Source: JANNSX01 sp963741525 (lineage in GTDB: Bacteria > Pseudomonadota > Alphaproteobacteria > Rhizobiales > Hyphomicrobiaceae). From it: a stretch of DNA of 64,000 bases. Shown here one piece after another: positions 36,107-45,604 of the stretch (positions are counted from its first letter, which is position 1; the number at the start of each line of letters is the position of its first letter). Below the pieces are notes generated by a model, which made no database searches, had not been told where the DNA came from, and worked only from the letters and a program-made list of their open reading frames with translations. The stretch spans positions 124,001 to 188,000 of the forward strand of contig CAVUIW010000022.1 in NCBI GenBank assembly GCA_963741525.1, given 5' to 3'. The translations under genes and the position numbers were made by a program.

Positions 36107-37252
36107 ATGCTGCTGCTCGAGCATCAGGGAAAGGCGCTGCTCCGTCGCTACGGCATCGCCACGCCGGAAGGCGTGGCCGTCGAGAGCGAGGCTGCACTCG
36201 CGAGCGCCATAGCCGGTGGCAGTCCCGTCGTGTTCAAGGCACAAGTCGCGGTCGGCGGCCGCGGCAAGGCCGGCGGCATCCTGTTCGCCAACGATGCCGA
36301 AGAGGCCTTGGCGGCCTATCGCCGGTTGCGGCAAATGACCATCGGCGGTCACCCCGTCGAAGCCGTGCTCGTCGAAGAGCGGACGGCCTTCGCGCATGAG
36401 CGCTACGCCGCCATCCAGATCGAGAGCGGGCGGCTCTGGCTACTGTTCGGTGCCGAGGGCGGCGTTGATATCGAGACGATCACGGCGGGCGATGCCGCGA
36501 ATATCCAGCGCGTCGAGGTCAGCGTGCTCGATGGGCCGGATGCTGAGGCGCTGAGGCGTGCATTCGCAACGCTCGGATTGGACGAGCCGCTATGGCCTGC
36601 TTATGCGGAGCTCGCAGAGAGGCTGTTTCGCCTGTCGCGCGACCTCGACATCGTGACCGCCGAGATCAATCCCCTGGTCGAGACCGGCGACGGCAAGCTC
36701 ATCGCGCTCGATGCCCGCATCTTCGCCGACGAGACGGCGCTCGGGCGGCAGCCGGAGTTGGTGGCGCTGCTGCCGAGGACGGCTGCGACGACGAACGCAT
36801 CCGCGCCATCGACCTCGTTCAAAGCCAATCCCGAAGGTGGATCGATCGGTCTCATCGGCTTCGGCTCCGGGCTCAACATCACCTTCATGGATTGGGCGGA
36901 TCTGCTCGGCGGCAAGGTCGGCGTGCTCGTCGACATCGATGCCATGGTGACGGGTGGTCACGGCGAGGCGGGATTCGCGGAGGCCTTCGCGTATATGGAC
37001 CAAAGCCCCGGTATTCGTTCAGTGCTGCTCTGCATCATCAGCTGTGGCAATCGGATGGACGATATCGTGGGCGCGATGCGCGCCGCGCTCGCGACCCGGC
37101 AGGCCGGGTCGAAACCGATCATCTTCTACCTCCGCGGTAACCGCATGAGTTTCGCCGAGGCGACGCTGGAAGCGGCAAGCATCAAGAACAGTCCATCGCT
37201 TGCAAAAGCCCTCTGCGATGTTGTCGCGGCCTCGAAAGCAGACGCGCCATGA
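36107..37252 (+). CDS. Succinyl-CoA synthetase beta-subunit-like acyl-CoA ligase
   Basis: A 381-residue ATP-grasp protein. The N-terminus is LLLEHQGKALLRRYGIATPEG, with ATP-binding VFKAQVAVGGRGKAGG and metal site AEINPLVETGDGKLIALDA. The C-terminal CoA-ligase domain includes GSIGLIGFGSGLNITFMDWADLLGG. The Met at 36107 is preferred to 36101 because AGGA at 36095 is then 8 bases away. The sequence is divergent from housekeeping SucC, so another dicarboxylate such as malate, methylsuccinate or itaconate is possible. It overlaps the alpha-subunit gene by ATGA. Confidence 0.82.
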   Translation: MLLLEHQGKALLRRYGIATPEGVAVESEAALASAIAGGSPVVFKAQVAVGGRGKAGGILFANDAEEALAAYRRLRQMTIGGHPVEAVLVEERTAFAHERYAAIQIESGRLWLLFGAEGGVDIETITAGDAANIQRVEVSVLDGPDAEALRRAFATLGLDEPLWPAYAELAERLFRLSRDLDIVTAEINPLVETGDGKLIALDARIFADETALGRQPELVALLPRTAATTNASAPSTSFKANPEGGSIGLIGFGSGLNITFMDWADLLGGKVGVLVDIDAMVTGGHGEAGFAEAFAYMDQSPGIRSVLLCIISCGNRMDDIVGAMRAALATRQAGSKPIIFYLRGNRMSFAEATLEAASIKNSPSLAKALCDVVAASKADAP

Positions 37253-38133
37253 CCATCCTGCTTGGCAAGGACGCGCGCATCCTGCTGCACGGCGCCGAAA
37301 CGCGCGGCGGCCGTTTTCAATTGTCGGAGATGGCGCGTTACCCAGGAATCATCGCGGGCGTCGTGACGGCTAAGACAGGCCCTGCCGATCCGCCACTCCC
37401 TGGCGCGGCACCGATCTTTCCAGGCATCGAAGCGTGTGTGCGGGAGGTGGGCGCCAATGTTCTGCTCCTCTTCACGCCGCGGCTCGAGGTCAAGAAGGCT
37501 GTCGACGAGGCACTGGGTGCCGGCATCAAGACCATCGTTTGCTTGACCGACGACGTGCCGCTCCATGACGCGCTCGAAATCAAGGAGCGCTGCCAACGTT
37601 CCGGCGCCGTGCTCCTCGGCCCCAACTCGACCGGCCTCCTGTCGCCCGGCATCGCCAAGGCCGGCTACTATGCCGAGGCGGTGTGTATGCCGGGCCGCGT
37701 TGGCGTGATGTCGAAAAGCGGCTCGCTCGCCTATGCGGTGATGTCGGAGATGATGAGTTTCGGCATCGGCGTCAGCACCGTCGCCGGCATCGGTGGCGAT
37801 CCGGTGCGCGGGGCGAGCTATGCCGAGCTGCTGGAGCTGTTCGAGGAAGACCCCGATACCGACGCGATGGTTGTTCTGGGCGAGATCGGTGGCGACGACG
37901 AGGAGCGGGCGGCTCTCACCATTCCTGGCCGCATCACCAAGCCGGTCGTTGCCTTCATCGCGGGACGCTCGGTGCCGCTCGGCCAGAGCTTGGGCCATGC
38001 CGGCGCCATTGCCGCGCGGGGTCGCGGCGACTATCCCTCCAAGACCGCGGCGCTGCGCGAGGCCGGTGTGCACATTGCCGGGACGTTGGGCGAAGTCGCC
38101 GGGATGCTGCGTGACCTGATCGCCCGCCGCTGA
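37249..38133 (+). CDS. Succinyl-CoA synthetase alpha-subunit-like protein
   Basis: A 294-residue CoA-binding partner of the preceding protein. It has an N-terminal Rossmann CoA domain, the GPNSTGLLSPG loop, and the phosphohistidine loop LGHAGAIAARGRGDYPSKTAAL, whose His is the residue phosphorylated in SucD. The insert VPLHDALEIKERCQRSGAVLLGP is family-like. It is translationally coupled to the beta subunit. Together they would activate an unknown dicarboxylate to its CoA thioester using ATP. Confidence 0.85.
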   Translation: MTILLGKDARILLHGAETRGGRFQLSEMARYPGIIAGVVTAKTGPADPPLPGAAPIFPGIEACVREVGANVLLLFTPRLEVKKAVDEALGAGIKTIVCLTDDVPLHDALEIKERCQRSGAVLLGPNSTGLLSPGIAKAGYYAEAVCMPGRVGVMSKSGSLAYAVMSEMMSFGIGVSTVAGIGGDPVRGASYAELLELFEEDPDTDAMVVLGEIGGDDEERAALTIPGRITKPVVAFIAGRSVPLGQSLGHAGAIAARGRGDYPSKTAALREAGVHIAGTLGEVAGMLRDLIARR

Positions 38134-38149
38134 CCAGAAGGGACGCCCA

Positions 38150-39256
38150 ATGCGCACGAAGCTTGCGGAAGACCTCGGCATCGACGTTCCGATCTTTGCC
38201 TTTTCGCATTGCCGGGATGTCGTCGCCGCCGTCACCAAGGCGGGCGGCATGGGTATTCTGGGGGCGGCCTGGATGACACCGGATGAATTCGAGATGTCGC
38301 TCCGCTGGCTCGACGAGAAGACCGGCGGCAAGCCTTACGGCGTCGATCTCGTCTTTCCGGGCACCTTCGAGGATGTCGACGGCAGCGAGGATTTGGTTGC
38401 TCTTCTCCCCGCATCCCATCGCGAGTTCATCGGCCGCCTGCTGGACGAGGCCGGTATTGCGCGACTGCCAGACCAAGAGCGCGACGACTTCATGCGCGAG
38501 TACGCGCAAAAGATGGCGATGACGCCGAAGAAGAGCTTGCAGCAGTTCGAAATCGCGCTCGCGCATCCGGTGAGTTTCATCGTCGGCGCGCTCGGCGTGC
38601 CGCCCACGAGCATCGTCGAGAAGGCGCATGCCAAGGCCATCAAGATCGGCGCGCTCGTCGGCAGCGCCAAGCACACTCGCAAACAGCGCGAGGCCGGCGT
38701 CGATGTCGTCGTGGCGCAAGGCACCGAAGCCGGTGGTAGCGTCGGCTCGATCGCTTCCATGGTGCTCTGGCCGCAAGTGGTGGAAGCCGCGGGCGAGATG
38801 CCCGTGCTGGCCGCGGGCGGCATCGGCCGGGGGTCGCAGATCCTGGCGGCGCTCGCCATGGGCGCGCAAGGCGTATGGCTCGGCTCGATCTGGCTCGGCA
38901 CGACCGAGAGCGAGCTATCGCCTGAGATGAAGCAGCGCCTGTTCGAGGCCGCGTCCGAGGACGCAGTCATCAGCAAGGCTATGACCGGTAAGCAGGGGCG
39001 GATGCTACGCTCGCATTACACAGATGCTTGGGACATGGCCACCTTAAAGCCGCTGACCTTCCCCTTGCAATCGATCCTCGGCGGCGAGGCCTACAAGCGC
39101 GCGGAGCGGGGGCGGCGGCTCGACTACTGGACCTACTCGGCCGGCCAGATCGTCGGCGACATGCGCGAGGAGACGACCGTCCGGCAAGTGATGGAGCGGT
39201 TGCTCAACGAATATGTGGAGGCGCTGGAGGGGCTCAAGGCCGTAACGGAGGCATGA
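38150..39256 (+). CDS. Nitronate monooxygenase / 2-nitropropane dioxygenase family flavoprotein
   Basis: A 368-residue TIM-barrel FMN enzyme. VVAAVTKAGGMGILGAAW binds the flavin, VDVVVAQGTEAGGSVGS is the NPD family block, and MPVLAAGGIGRGSQILAALAMGAQGVWLGS is the phosphate-binding end. It lies 16 bases after the SucD-like gene, so it is probably in the same operon. Members oxidise alkyl nitronates or act as enoyl reductases. Its link to the CoA-ligase pair and dehydrogenase suggests a catabolic route that I cannot name. Confidence 0.82.
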   Translation: MRTKLAEDLGIDVPIFAFSHCRDVVAAVTKAGGMGILGAAWMTPDEFEMSLRWLDEKTGGKPYGVDLVFPGTFEDVDGSEDLVALLPASHREFIGRLLDEAGIARLPDQERDDFMREYAQKMAMTPKKSLQQFEIALAHPVSFIVGALGVPPTSIVEKAHAKAIKIGALVGSAKHTRKQREAGVDVVVAQGTEAGGSVGSIASMVLWPQVVEAAGEMPVLAAGGIGRGSQILAALAMGAQGVWLGSIWLGTTESELSPEMKQRLFEAASEDAVISKAMTGKQGRMLRSHYTDAWDMATLKPLTFPLQSILGGEAYKRAERGRRLDYWTYSAGQIVGDMREETTVRQVMERLLNEYVEALEGLKAVTEA

Positions 39257-39295
39257 GGCGGTAGCGGAAGGCCGCCGCGCCGCAGTTCTTCGAGA

Positions 39296-40687
39296 TTACT
39301 TGCGCCGCGCCAGTATCCCGAGCTCCTTCCACATCCATGTCAGATCGTAGTCGACATTCACACCCGGAGAGCCGAGCGCGGCGTTGGCGTTTTCGGCCTG
39401 CTTGAGCCAGTTGACCGTCTTGTCGCAACTGGCCTCCGCCTTGACGGCCTCGCGCGGCGTCAAGGCGTCGAGTACGGGAATGGGCTCGTCCAGGAGTTTG
39501 TGAAAGTGCCGGTCCAGAACTTCGAAAATGACCTGCTTCTCCTCCTCGGGCGGGAACAGAGTCGCCCCTGCAGCCTCTCCCGCGAGCTTCCTGTCCCGAA
39601 CTTCCGCCCTCATTTGTTCTGGTGATTGTTGCTCGACCAAGGGCGTGCCGACGAGGCCGGCAAGGGCCGGATCGAAGAGCTGGCGGGCCCGCGAGGCCCT
39701 TGCCGCGGAGTTGACCGTAAGCTTGAGCATGCGTTCATTGAGACTGATCTCGCAGAGAATACTTGCGTCCTCCGCGACTTCGCCATTCACGACCGCAGTC
39801 ACCCAAATCCAAGTGTTGTCGCCGTCGTAGACCACGTTGGGGACGCGTTCCAAGGCCGCGCGGATTTCCTCGTGCTGGGCGGTATCGCGGAGCCTGTAGT
39901 GCATCCTGTGGAACTCGATTGGGTCGCCTTCCGTATTGCGAAGCTCGGGTAGCGGCTTGTCGAGGATCTGGTAGAGCGCATCGTCGAGCCACATCTGCAC
40001 CACCTCGACGACCATCGACGCGATGAGAATGTCGCTTGCATCCTCAATGTCGCCGGGCTTATCTTCCACCGTAGCTCCGGCTGCAGCTTTTAGCGCCTTT
40101 ACGATCTCAGGTGCCTTCTGCTTGACCTCCTCGAAGCGAGCCAACAGTTCTTTGGAAAGCGCCGGCGTGAAAATGAGTGCCGTGCCGCTCATCATCGCCG
40201 TGCCCTTGACCGTCAGGATGCGCGTGTAGATGTGCGTCCACGGCCTCATCTCTAGCGAGCCCAGATGCTCCTTGATAGAGACCGGCTCGCCACCGCGCAC
40301 AAGATCGCGCACCGCGAAGCCTTCGCCGCGCACGATATCGCTCACCTCGTAGAGACTGGGCGAGCTGTCGCGGAGCGCGGCCAGATACACGCGCGTTTTG
40401 GCGTTCTCCTTCCAGCCTCGCTTCTTCAAATACACATCGACGACGTTTTCCCCGTCGTCGTCATAGTCCGTCAGGAAGCACTCGACAGCCACGCCGAAGA
40501 GCGTGTCGAATAGTGCGGGACCGAGAATTTCGGGAAGCTCTCCGACGGCGATCTCGTAGTCCTCGCAGACCGGCTCGACGATCTCGCGAAAAGTTTCTTC
40601 GAGATCAGAACCCCAAGACTTTCCAATCGACCATTCGATCAACTTGTCGACCGGCCGTTGCTGCGGCATTTGACCATTCCGAGACAC
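39296..40687 (-). CDS. Hypothetical protein, 463 residues
   Basis: I do not recognise this family. The sequence is soluble, acidic and mostly helical in prediction by eye. Blocks are EETFREIVEPVCEDYEIAV, a middle segment with MEVRPW-like HIYTRILTVKGTAMM (about 150-170), YDGDNTWIWVTAVVNGEV (about 285) and a C-terminal PREAVKAEASCDKTVNWLKQ with YDLTWMWKELGI. The last part resembles the tail of proteins that carry SEC-C-like or DUF domains in other proteobacteria, but that is a weak impression. It converges on the monooxygenase gene. There is no signal peptide or TM helix. Confidence 0.7.
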   Translation of the reverse strand: MSRNGQMPQQRPVDKLIEWSIGKSWGSDLEETFREIVEPVCEDYEIAVGELPEILGPALFDTLFGVAVECFLTDYDDDGENVVDVYLKKRGWKENAKTRVYLAALRDSSPSLYEVSDIVRGEGFAVRDLVRGGEPVSIKEHLGSLEMRPWTHIYTRILTVKGTAMMSGTALIFTPALSKELLARFEEVKQKAPEIVKALKAAAGATVEDKPGDIEDASDILIASMVVEVVQMWLDDALYQILDKPLPELRNTEGDPIEFHRMHYRLRDTAQHEEIRAALERVPNVVYDGDNTWIWVTAVVNGEVAEDASILCEISLNERMLKLTVNSAARASRARQLFDPALAGLVGTPLVEQQSPEQMRAEVRDRKLAGEAAGATLFPPEEEKQVIFEVLDRHFHKLLDEPIPVLDALTPREAVKAEASCDKTVNWLKQAENANAALGSPGVNVDYDLTWMWKELGILARRK

Positions 40688-40789
40688 CTGCCCCTCCCGA
40701 ATTGAGGAGAGATAAACGTAGCAGCGACGGCCGGCCCGATAAAGCGGCGGCGCATCAAAATCGAATGCGATGAACAGGTTTTGCGGTGC

Positions 40790-40882
<93 letters not shown>

Positions 40883-41033
40883 CAACGCGCCCGGCTATAG
40901 CAGTTGATCGTGGAATTGCAAGATACTCCGGGCCTGCGCACACGTTGTCCCAGCCGGGTTTGCCGCCCGCCTCGGGAGTGACTAAGTTCGCGGTCAAACG
41001 AGTTGTTTTGACGCCGCCCGGGGGGCTAAGCAT

Positions 41034-41705
41034 ATGATCTTTCGACCGGGTATCCTTGCCCTGGCCATCTGCGGTGTGCTCACCAGCGCCGTCAGCGCGG
41101 CAGATAGTTTCTGCGTCAGCTGCAGCGGGCCCACAGCCAGCTATGTCTGCGAGGTGACGATCCCGGACGGCGTCGTGCCGACGCAGTCACCCCAGCTCTA
41201 TTGCGCCTATCGGCTGGCCTCGGAGGGCAAGCATGCGAGTTGCTCCTCGCGGCGCTCAGGCGAGGCCGCCTGTCCCGGCGATTACCGCCAGCTCGCCTAC
41301 CAGGGCCCGAGCCTCGTCGACCCCGACACGCCGACGGGCTCGATCGAGCCGCCGGCCGAGCTGACCGCGCCGCCTGCCACCGAGCTTCCGGCATCCGAAA
41401 CTCCGCCGCCCGAGACCGATGAAGGTGCCATCACGCCCACCGAAGAGCCCCAACCGGCCGACGCCGAGGAGCCGGACTCGAACTCGCTCGCCGAGCTCAC
41501 GGAGCAAGTCAAGGAGGTCATCGGCGGTGGCGCGGAAGAGGCGGCTCCGGCAGAGGGCAAGGACATGGCACGGCTGACCGATGACTTCGGTGTGGACGCG
41601 CCCAGCGTGCCGGCCGAAGCTGAACCCTCGACCGGGGACAAGATCGCAGGCGCCGCCAAGACAGCGCTGAACTGCCTGGCATCCTGGTTTAGGGAGTGTG
41701 AGTAG
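41034..41705 (+). CDS. Secreted Cys-rich protein with Pro/Glu-rich linker
   Basis: A 223-residue protein with a signal peptide (FRPGILALAICGVLTSAVSA, cleavage before AD). A small domain with eight Cys at about residues 27-83 follows (CVSCSGPTASYVCEV, YCAYRLASEGKHASCSSR, CPGDYR). A long low-complexity region rich in Pro, Glu and Thr runs from about 95 to 150, with a short C-terminal helix. No known family. The stop lies 2 bases before the amidase ATG, so it probably shares a transcript with the oxidative cluster. Confidence 0.72.
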   Translation: MIFRPGILALAICGVLTSAVSAADSFCVSCSGPTASYVCEVTIPDGVVPTQSPQLYCAYRLASEGKHASCSSRRSGEAACPGDYRQLAYQGPSLVDPDTPTGSIEPPAELTAPPATELPASETPPPETDEGAITPTEEPQPADAEEPDSNSLAELTEQVKEVIGGGAEEAAPAEGKDMARLTDDFGVDAPSVPAEAEPSTGDKIAGAAKTALNCLASWFRECE

Positions 41706-41707
41706 AC

Positions 41708-43084
41708 ATGTCGCGTATGCCGTCGCTGGCCAAGTTGGCCGAGGACTTGATTTCTGGCCGAACCACATCGTCAGCCATCACCGGGGCGGCCCTCGAACAG
41801 ATCGCCAACCCGGCGGGGGAGGGCGCACGCGCCTTCAACGCCGTCAATCCAGCGAAGGCGCGCGCGCAGGCCGAGGCCATGGACAAGCTGCTGGCGCACG
41901 GCATCCGATTGTCGCCGCTGCACGGCATCCCGGTGTCGTTGAAGGACCTGCTCGATGTGCAAGGCGAGGTGACTCGCGCCGGCTCGAAGATCCTCGATGG
42001 TGCGCCGCCCGCGACGAAGGATGCGGCCATCGTCGCCCGGCTCCGCGCCGCCGGTGCCGTTCTCATCGGCCGCACGAACATGGTAGAGTTCGCCTATGGC
42101 GGCATCGGCTACAACCCGCACTACGGGACGCCCGCGGCACCCTATGACCGCAAGACCGGCCGGGTGCCGGGCGGATCGTCCTCGGGTGCTGCGGTCTCCG
42201 TTGCCGACGGCATGGCACATGCGGCGATCGGCACCGACACCGGTGGATCGTGCCGCATCCCGGCGGCCTATTGTGGTGTCGTGGGCTACAAGCCCTCGCA
42301 GCCCCGCGTGCCGCGCCAAGGCTGCTTCCCGCTCTCGGGCGAACTCGATTCCATCGGACCGCTCGCCCGCTCGGTTGCCGACTGCGCGCTCGTTGATGCG
42401 ATCATCGCGGGCGAAGCTCCCGAGCCGCTCAGGGACATGCCGGTGCGCGGACTGCGCATCGCTGTTCCCAAGAACTTCGTCCTGGATAATCTCGAGGCGC
42501 CCATCGCCGAGGCCTTCGAGCGCGCGCTCAAGCTGCTCGGCGACGGCGGCGCTGTCATCACCGAGCGCAAGTTCCCGATTATCGATCGGATGCCGGAACT
42601 CTTTAGCAATGGCGGCATCGGTGGGGCTGAGGGTTTCGCACTCCACCGCAAGTGGCTCGACACGCGGGCAAAGGACTATGATCCGAAAGTCGCGACGCGT
42701 CTCGAGATCGCCCGGCCGCAGACGCTGGCCGAGCATGCCGGGCTGAAGGCACTCCGGGCTAGAATGATCGGCACGCTCAACGCCGAAACTCATGCCTACG
42801 ACGTTCTGATGTGTCCGACGGTGCCGAACATTCCCCCGCCCATCAGCCTGTTCGGCGATCACCAGTCGCTCTCCGACTACACCAAGCTCAACGCCCTGGC
42901 GCTCCGCAACACCTATGTCGGCAACGCCTTCGATCGCTGCTCGATCTCGCTGCCGTGCCACGAGCCGGATGCGGCCCCGGTCGGCCTGATGCTGATCGGC
43001 GAGCACGGCGGCGATCATGCACTTTTCCGAATAGCGGCGGCGATCGAGACCGCCATCAGTGCCAAGATCCGGCCCATCGGGTAG
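41708..43084 (+). CDS. Amidase signature family enzyme
   Basis: A 458-residue hydrolase with the Ser-cisSer-Lys triad: Lys in GIPVSLKDLLDV, the signature GGSSSGAAVSVADGMAHAAIGTDTGGSCR (cis-Ser and nucleophile Ser), then IPAAYCGVVGYKPS. It cleaves C-N amide bonds. It is not GatA by context, since there is no gatB or gatC. It sits 6 bases before a P450 and upstream of a molybdenum hydroxylase, so it may open an amide or lactam made by these oxidases. Confidence 0.87.
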   Translation: MSRMPSLAKLAEDLISGRTTSSAITGAALEQIANPAGEGARAFNAVNPAKARAQAEAMDKLLAHGIRLSPLHGIPVSLKDLLDVQGEVTRAGSKILDGAPPATKDAAIVARLRAAGAVLIGRTNMVEFAYGGIGYNPHYGTPAAPYDRKTGRVPGGSSSGAAVSVADGMAHAAIGTDTGGSCRIPAAYCGVVGYKPSQPRVPRQGCFPLSGELDSIGPLARSVADCALVDAIIAGEAPEPLRDMPVRGLRIAVPKNFVLDNLEAPIAEAFERALKLLGDGGAVITERKFPIIDRMPELFSNGGIGGAEGFALHRKWLDTRAKDYDPKVATRLEIARPQTLAEHAGLKALRARMIGTLNAETHAYDVLMCPTVPNIPPPISLFGDHQSLSDYTKLNALALRNTYVGNAFDRCSISLPCHEPDAAPVGLMLIGEHGGDHALFRIAAAIETAISAKIRPIG

Positions 43085-43090
43085 GGTAAC

Positions 43091-44269
43091 ATGGGCTACG
43101 CCGAGACAATCACCGTCGAGGCTCTCGAGCGTGATCCGTATGCGGCCTACGCCCGATTGCGGCGAGAGAGTCCGGTCGCCTATGTGCCGGCCGCCAATGT
43201 CTGGTTTGTGACGCGTTGGGATGACGTCGAGACGGTCACAAAGAATCCGGACATTTTCGGCGCCGAGGTGCCGACCTCGCCGGTGGAACGCTCTTTCGGC
43301 AGTCCGACGATCCTGACGCGGGACGGCCCGGTCCACAAAGAGCTGCGCGACGGCATCGAGCCGCATTACCGGGCGCGCAAAGTGGCCACTTACGTCGAGG
43401 CGCTGGTCCGGCCGATTGCCGAGGCGCAGCTCGCCGCATTCGAGGAGCAGGGCAAGTCCGAGTTGATGGCCGATTACTTCGAGCCGATCTCCGCACTGAC
43501 GCTGGCGCGCTCCTTCGGCTTGCGCGATGTCGACGTGCCGACGCTGCGGCGGTGGTTTCACGGGCTATCGCAGGGCGCGATCAACTATGAGCAAGATCCG
43601 GCACGTCAGGCGATCTCGGACACGACTTGTGCCGAGGTCGATGCGGCGGTCATGCCCTTGCTCGAGACCCTCGCCAAGACACCGGACGGTTCGCCGCTCT
43701 CACACATGTTGCATCACGGCATGCCGGAGGGCGAGGTTCGGCCGCCCCAGCGCATCCTGCCGACGGTGAAGGTGACGCTGCTCGGGGGCATGCAGGAGCC
43801 GGGGCACGGGGCTGGATCGACGCTTGTCGGGCTTTTACAGAACATCGCCCAGCTCGAGGCGGTGCGGGCGGGCATGGATGCGATGTTGCCGAAGGCCGTC
43901 AACGAGGGGCTTCGCTGGGTCGCCCCGATCGGCACACAGATGCGCATCGCCAGGTCGAATGCGACGCTTGGCGGCACCGACATCCCAAAGAACGCACCGG
44001 TCGCCGCGATCCTCGCTTCGGCCTGCCACGATGAGGCCCGCTTCACCGATCCCGCGCGCTTCGACCTCCATCGCGATGAAGGCTCCCACGCGGCCTTCGG
44101 TTTCGGCCATCACTTCTGTGCCGGGCGATGGTTCTCGACAGCGCAAATGGAGATTGCGCTCCGGGTCCTCCTGGAGCGACTGCCAAAGCTCCGACTGGAC
44201 CCGGCCCACAATGTCGAGTTCCGGGGTTGGGAATTCCGAGCGCCGACCGCGCTCCACGTGTTGTTCTGA
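43091..44269 (+). CDS. Cytochrome P450 with atypical I-helix
   Basis: A 392-residue soluble bacterial P450. The heme loop FGFGHHFCAG has ligand Cys343, an ExxR motif lies in the EGLRW region (AVNEGLRWVAP), and the C-terminal core is normal. The I-helix reads LLGGMQEPGHGAGST: the acid is kept as Glu, but the usual Thr that follows is replaced by Pro. It is probably a monooxygenase served by ferredoxin partners encoded elsewhere. It lies between the amidase and coxG. Confidence 0.9.
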   Translation: MGYAETITVEALERDPYAAYARLRRESPVAYVPAANVWFVTRWDDVETVTKNPDIFGAEVPTSPVERSFGSPTILTRDGPVHKELRDGIEPHYRARKVATYVEALVRPIAEAQLAAFEEQGKSELMADYFEPISALTLARSFGLRDVDVPTLRRWFHGLSQGAINYEQDPARQAISDTTCAEVDAAVMPLLETLAKTPDGSPLSHMLHHGMPEGEVRPPQRILPTVKVTLLGGMQEPGHGAGSTLVGLLQNIAQLEAVRAGMDAMLPKAVNEGLRWVAPIGTQMRIARSNATLGGTDIPKNAPVAAILASACHDEARFTDPARFDLHRDEGSHAAFGFGHHFCAGRWFSTAQMEIALRVLLERLPKLRLDPAHNVEFRGWEFRAPTALHVLF

Positions 44270-44384
44270 GACGAACGAACCGCAATCCGCCGATGCAATT
44301 GACGGGGCGGCGACGCTGTTTCAAGATTGATCCTCTTCGGGAGCAGCCCCCAACGCTCCCGTCTACCCCGAAAGTCGCCAGAGC

Positions 44385-44963
44385 ATGAAGATGTCCGGTA
44401 GCCGTGAGCTTTCCGCGCCGCAAGCCGAGGTTTGGCGCAAGCTCAACGATGTCGAGGTGCTGAAGCGTTGTATCCCGGGCTGCGAGAGCCTGGAGAAGAC
44501 TGGCGAGAACGATTTGAAGGCGACGGTCGCCGTGAAGATCGGCCCCGTCTCCGCGCGTTTCAACGGCAACGTCACGCTGGGCGATCTCGATCCGCCGAAC
44601 GGCTATCGCATCTCCGGCAGCGGGAGCGGCGGCGTTGCCGGTTCAGCGACAGGGGGCGCCAACGTGCGGCTCAAACCTTCGGGCGCCGGTACCGAACTCA
44701 GTTACGACGTCGATGCCAACGTCTCGGGCAAAATCGCTCAGCTCGGAGGCCGTTTGATCGACGCTACAGCGGCCAATCTCGCCAACCAGTTCTTCGACCG
44801 GTTCGCGGCTGAGTTCGCGCCCGTGGCCACGGCCGATGCGGGCGTCGAGGCAGCAGCCCGGCCCTCGGCGGGACAATCATCCGCGAGTGGCGGCAGCCTC
44901 GCCTGGCTCTGGTGGATCGTGGCGGCTGCGGCCCTCGTCGCCGTGATCCTGGCGGTGACCTGA
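44385..44963 (+). CDS. coxG: CoxG family SRPBCC protein
   Basis: A 192-residue protein. The SRPBCC/CoxG domain (MSGSRELSAPQAEVWRKLNDV, CIPGCESLEK, GDLDPPNGYRISGSG, ELSYDVDANVSGKIAQLGGRL) covers residues 3-150. A linker and one C-terminal TM helix (LAWLWWIVAAAALVAVILAV) follow. CoxG proteins help deliver or anchor molybdenum hydroxylases at the membrane. It directly precedes the coxSLM genes. Met3 is an alternative start. Confidence 0.87.
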   Translation: MKMSGSRELSAPQAEVWRKLNDVEVLKRCIPGCESLEKTGENDLKATVAVKIGPVSARFNGNVTLGDLDPPNGYRISGSGSGGVAGSATGGANVRLKPSGAGTELSYDVDANVSGKIAQLGGRLIDATAANLANQFFDRFAAEFAPVATADAGVEAAARPSAGQSSASGGSLAWLWWIVAAAALVAVILAVT

Positions 44964-45014
44964 CAGCTGCGCTACAAGAGCTTCAACGAACACGACTAAA
45001 TAAGGGAGGAAACG

Positions 45015-45482
<468 letters not shown>

Positions 45483-45487
45483 TCGAG

Positions 45488-45595
45488 GCGAGTGGCGAAT
45501 AGTGAATTGGGAATAGGGAGCGGCGTCTGACGAGCGGCAGGTAGCACCAAGGGTCTTCCCCATTCGCTACTCGCAGTTCGCCATTCGCCCAAGGA
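45488..45595. repeat. Iterated inverted repeat between coxS and coxL
   Basis: The left part gcgagtggcgaatagtgaat and the right part with cattcgctactcgc and ttcgccattcgccc pair imperfectly. Both are built of GCGAATAG-like units. It fills most of the 122-base gap inside the operon. Confidence 0.55.
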
Positions 45596-45604
45596 GCAAA
45601 CCAA

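Noticed and set aside
41708..43084. GatA subunit of the tRNA amidotransferase
   Set aside because: gatB and gatC are absent and the neighbours are oxidative enzymes. The amidase signature alone does not identify GatA.
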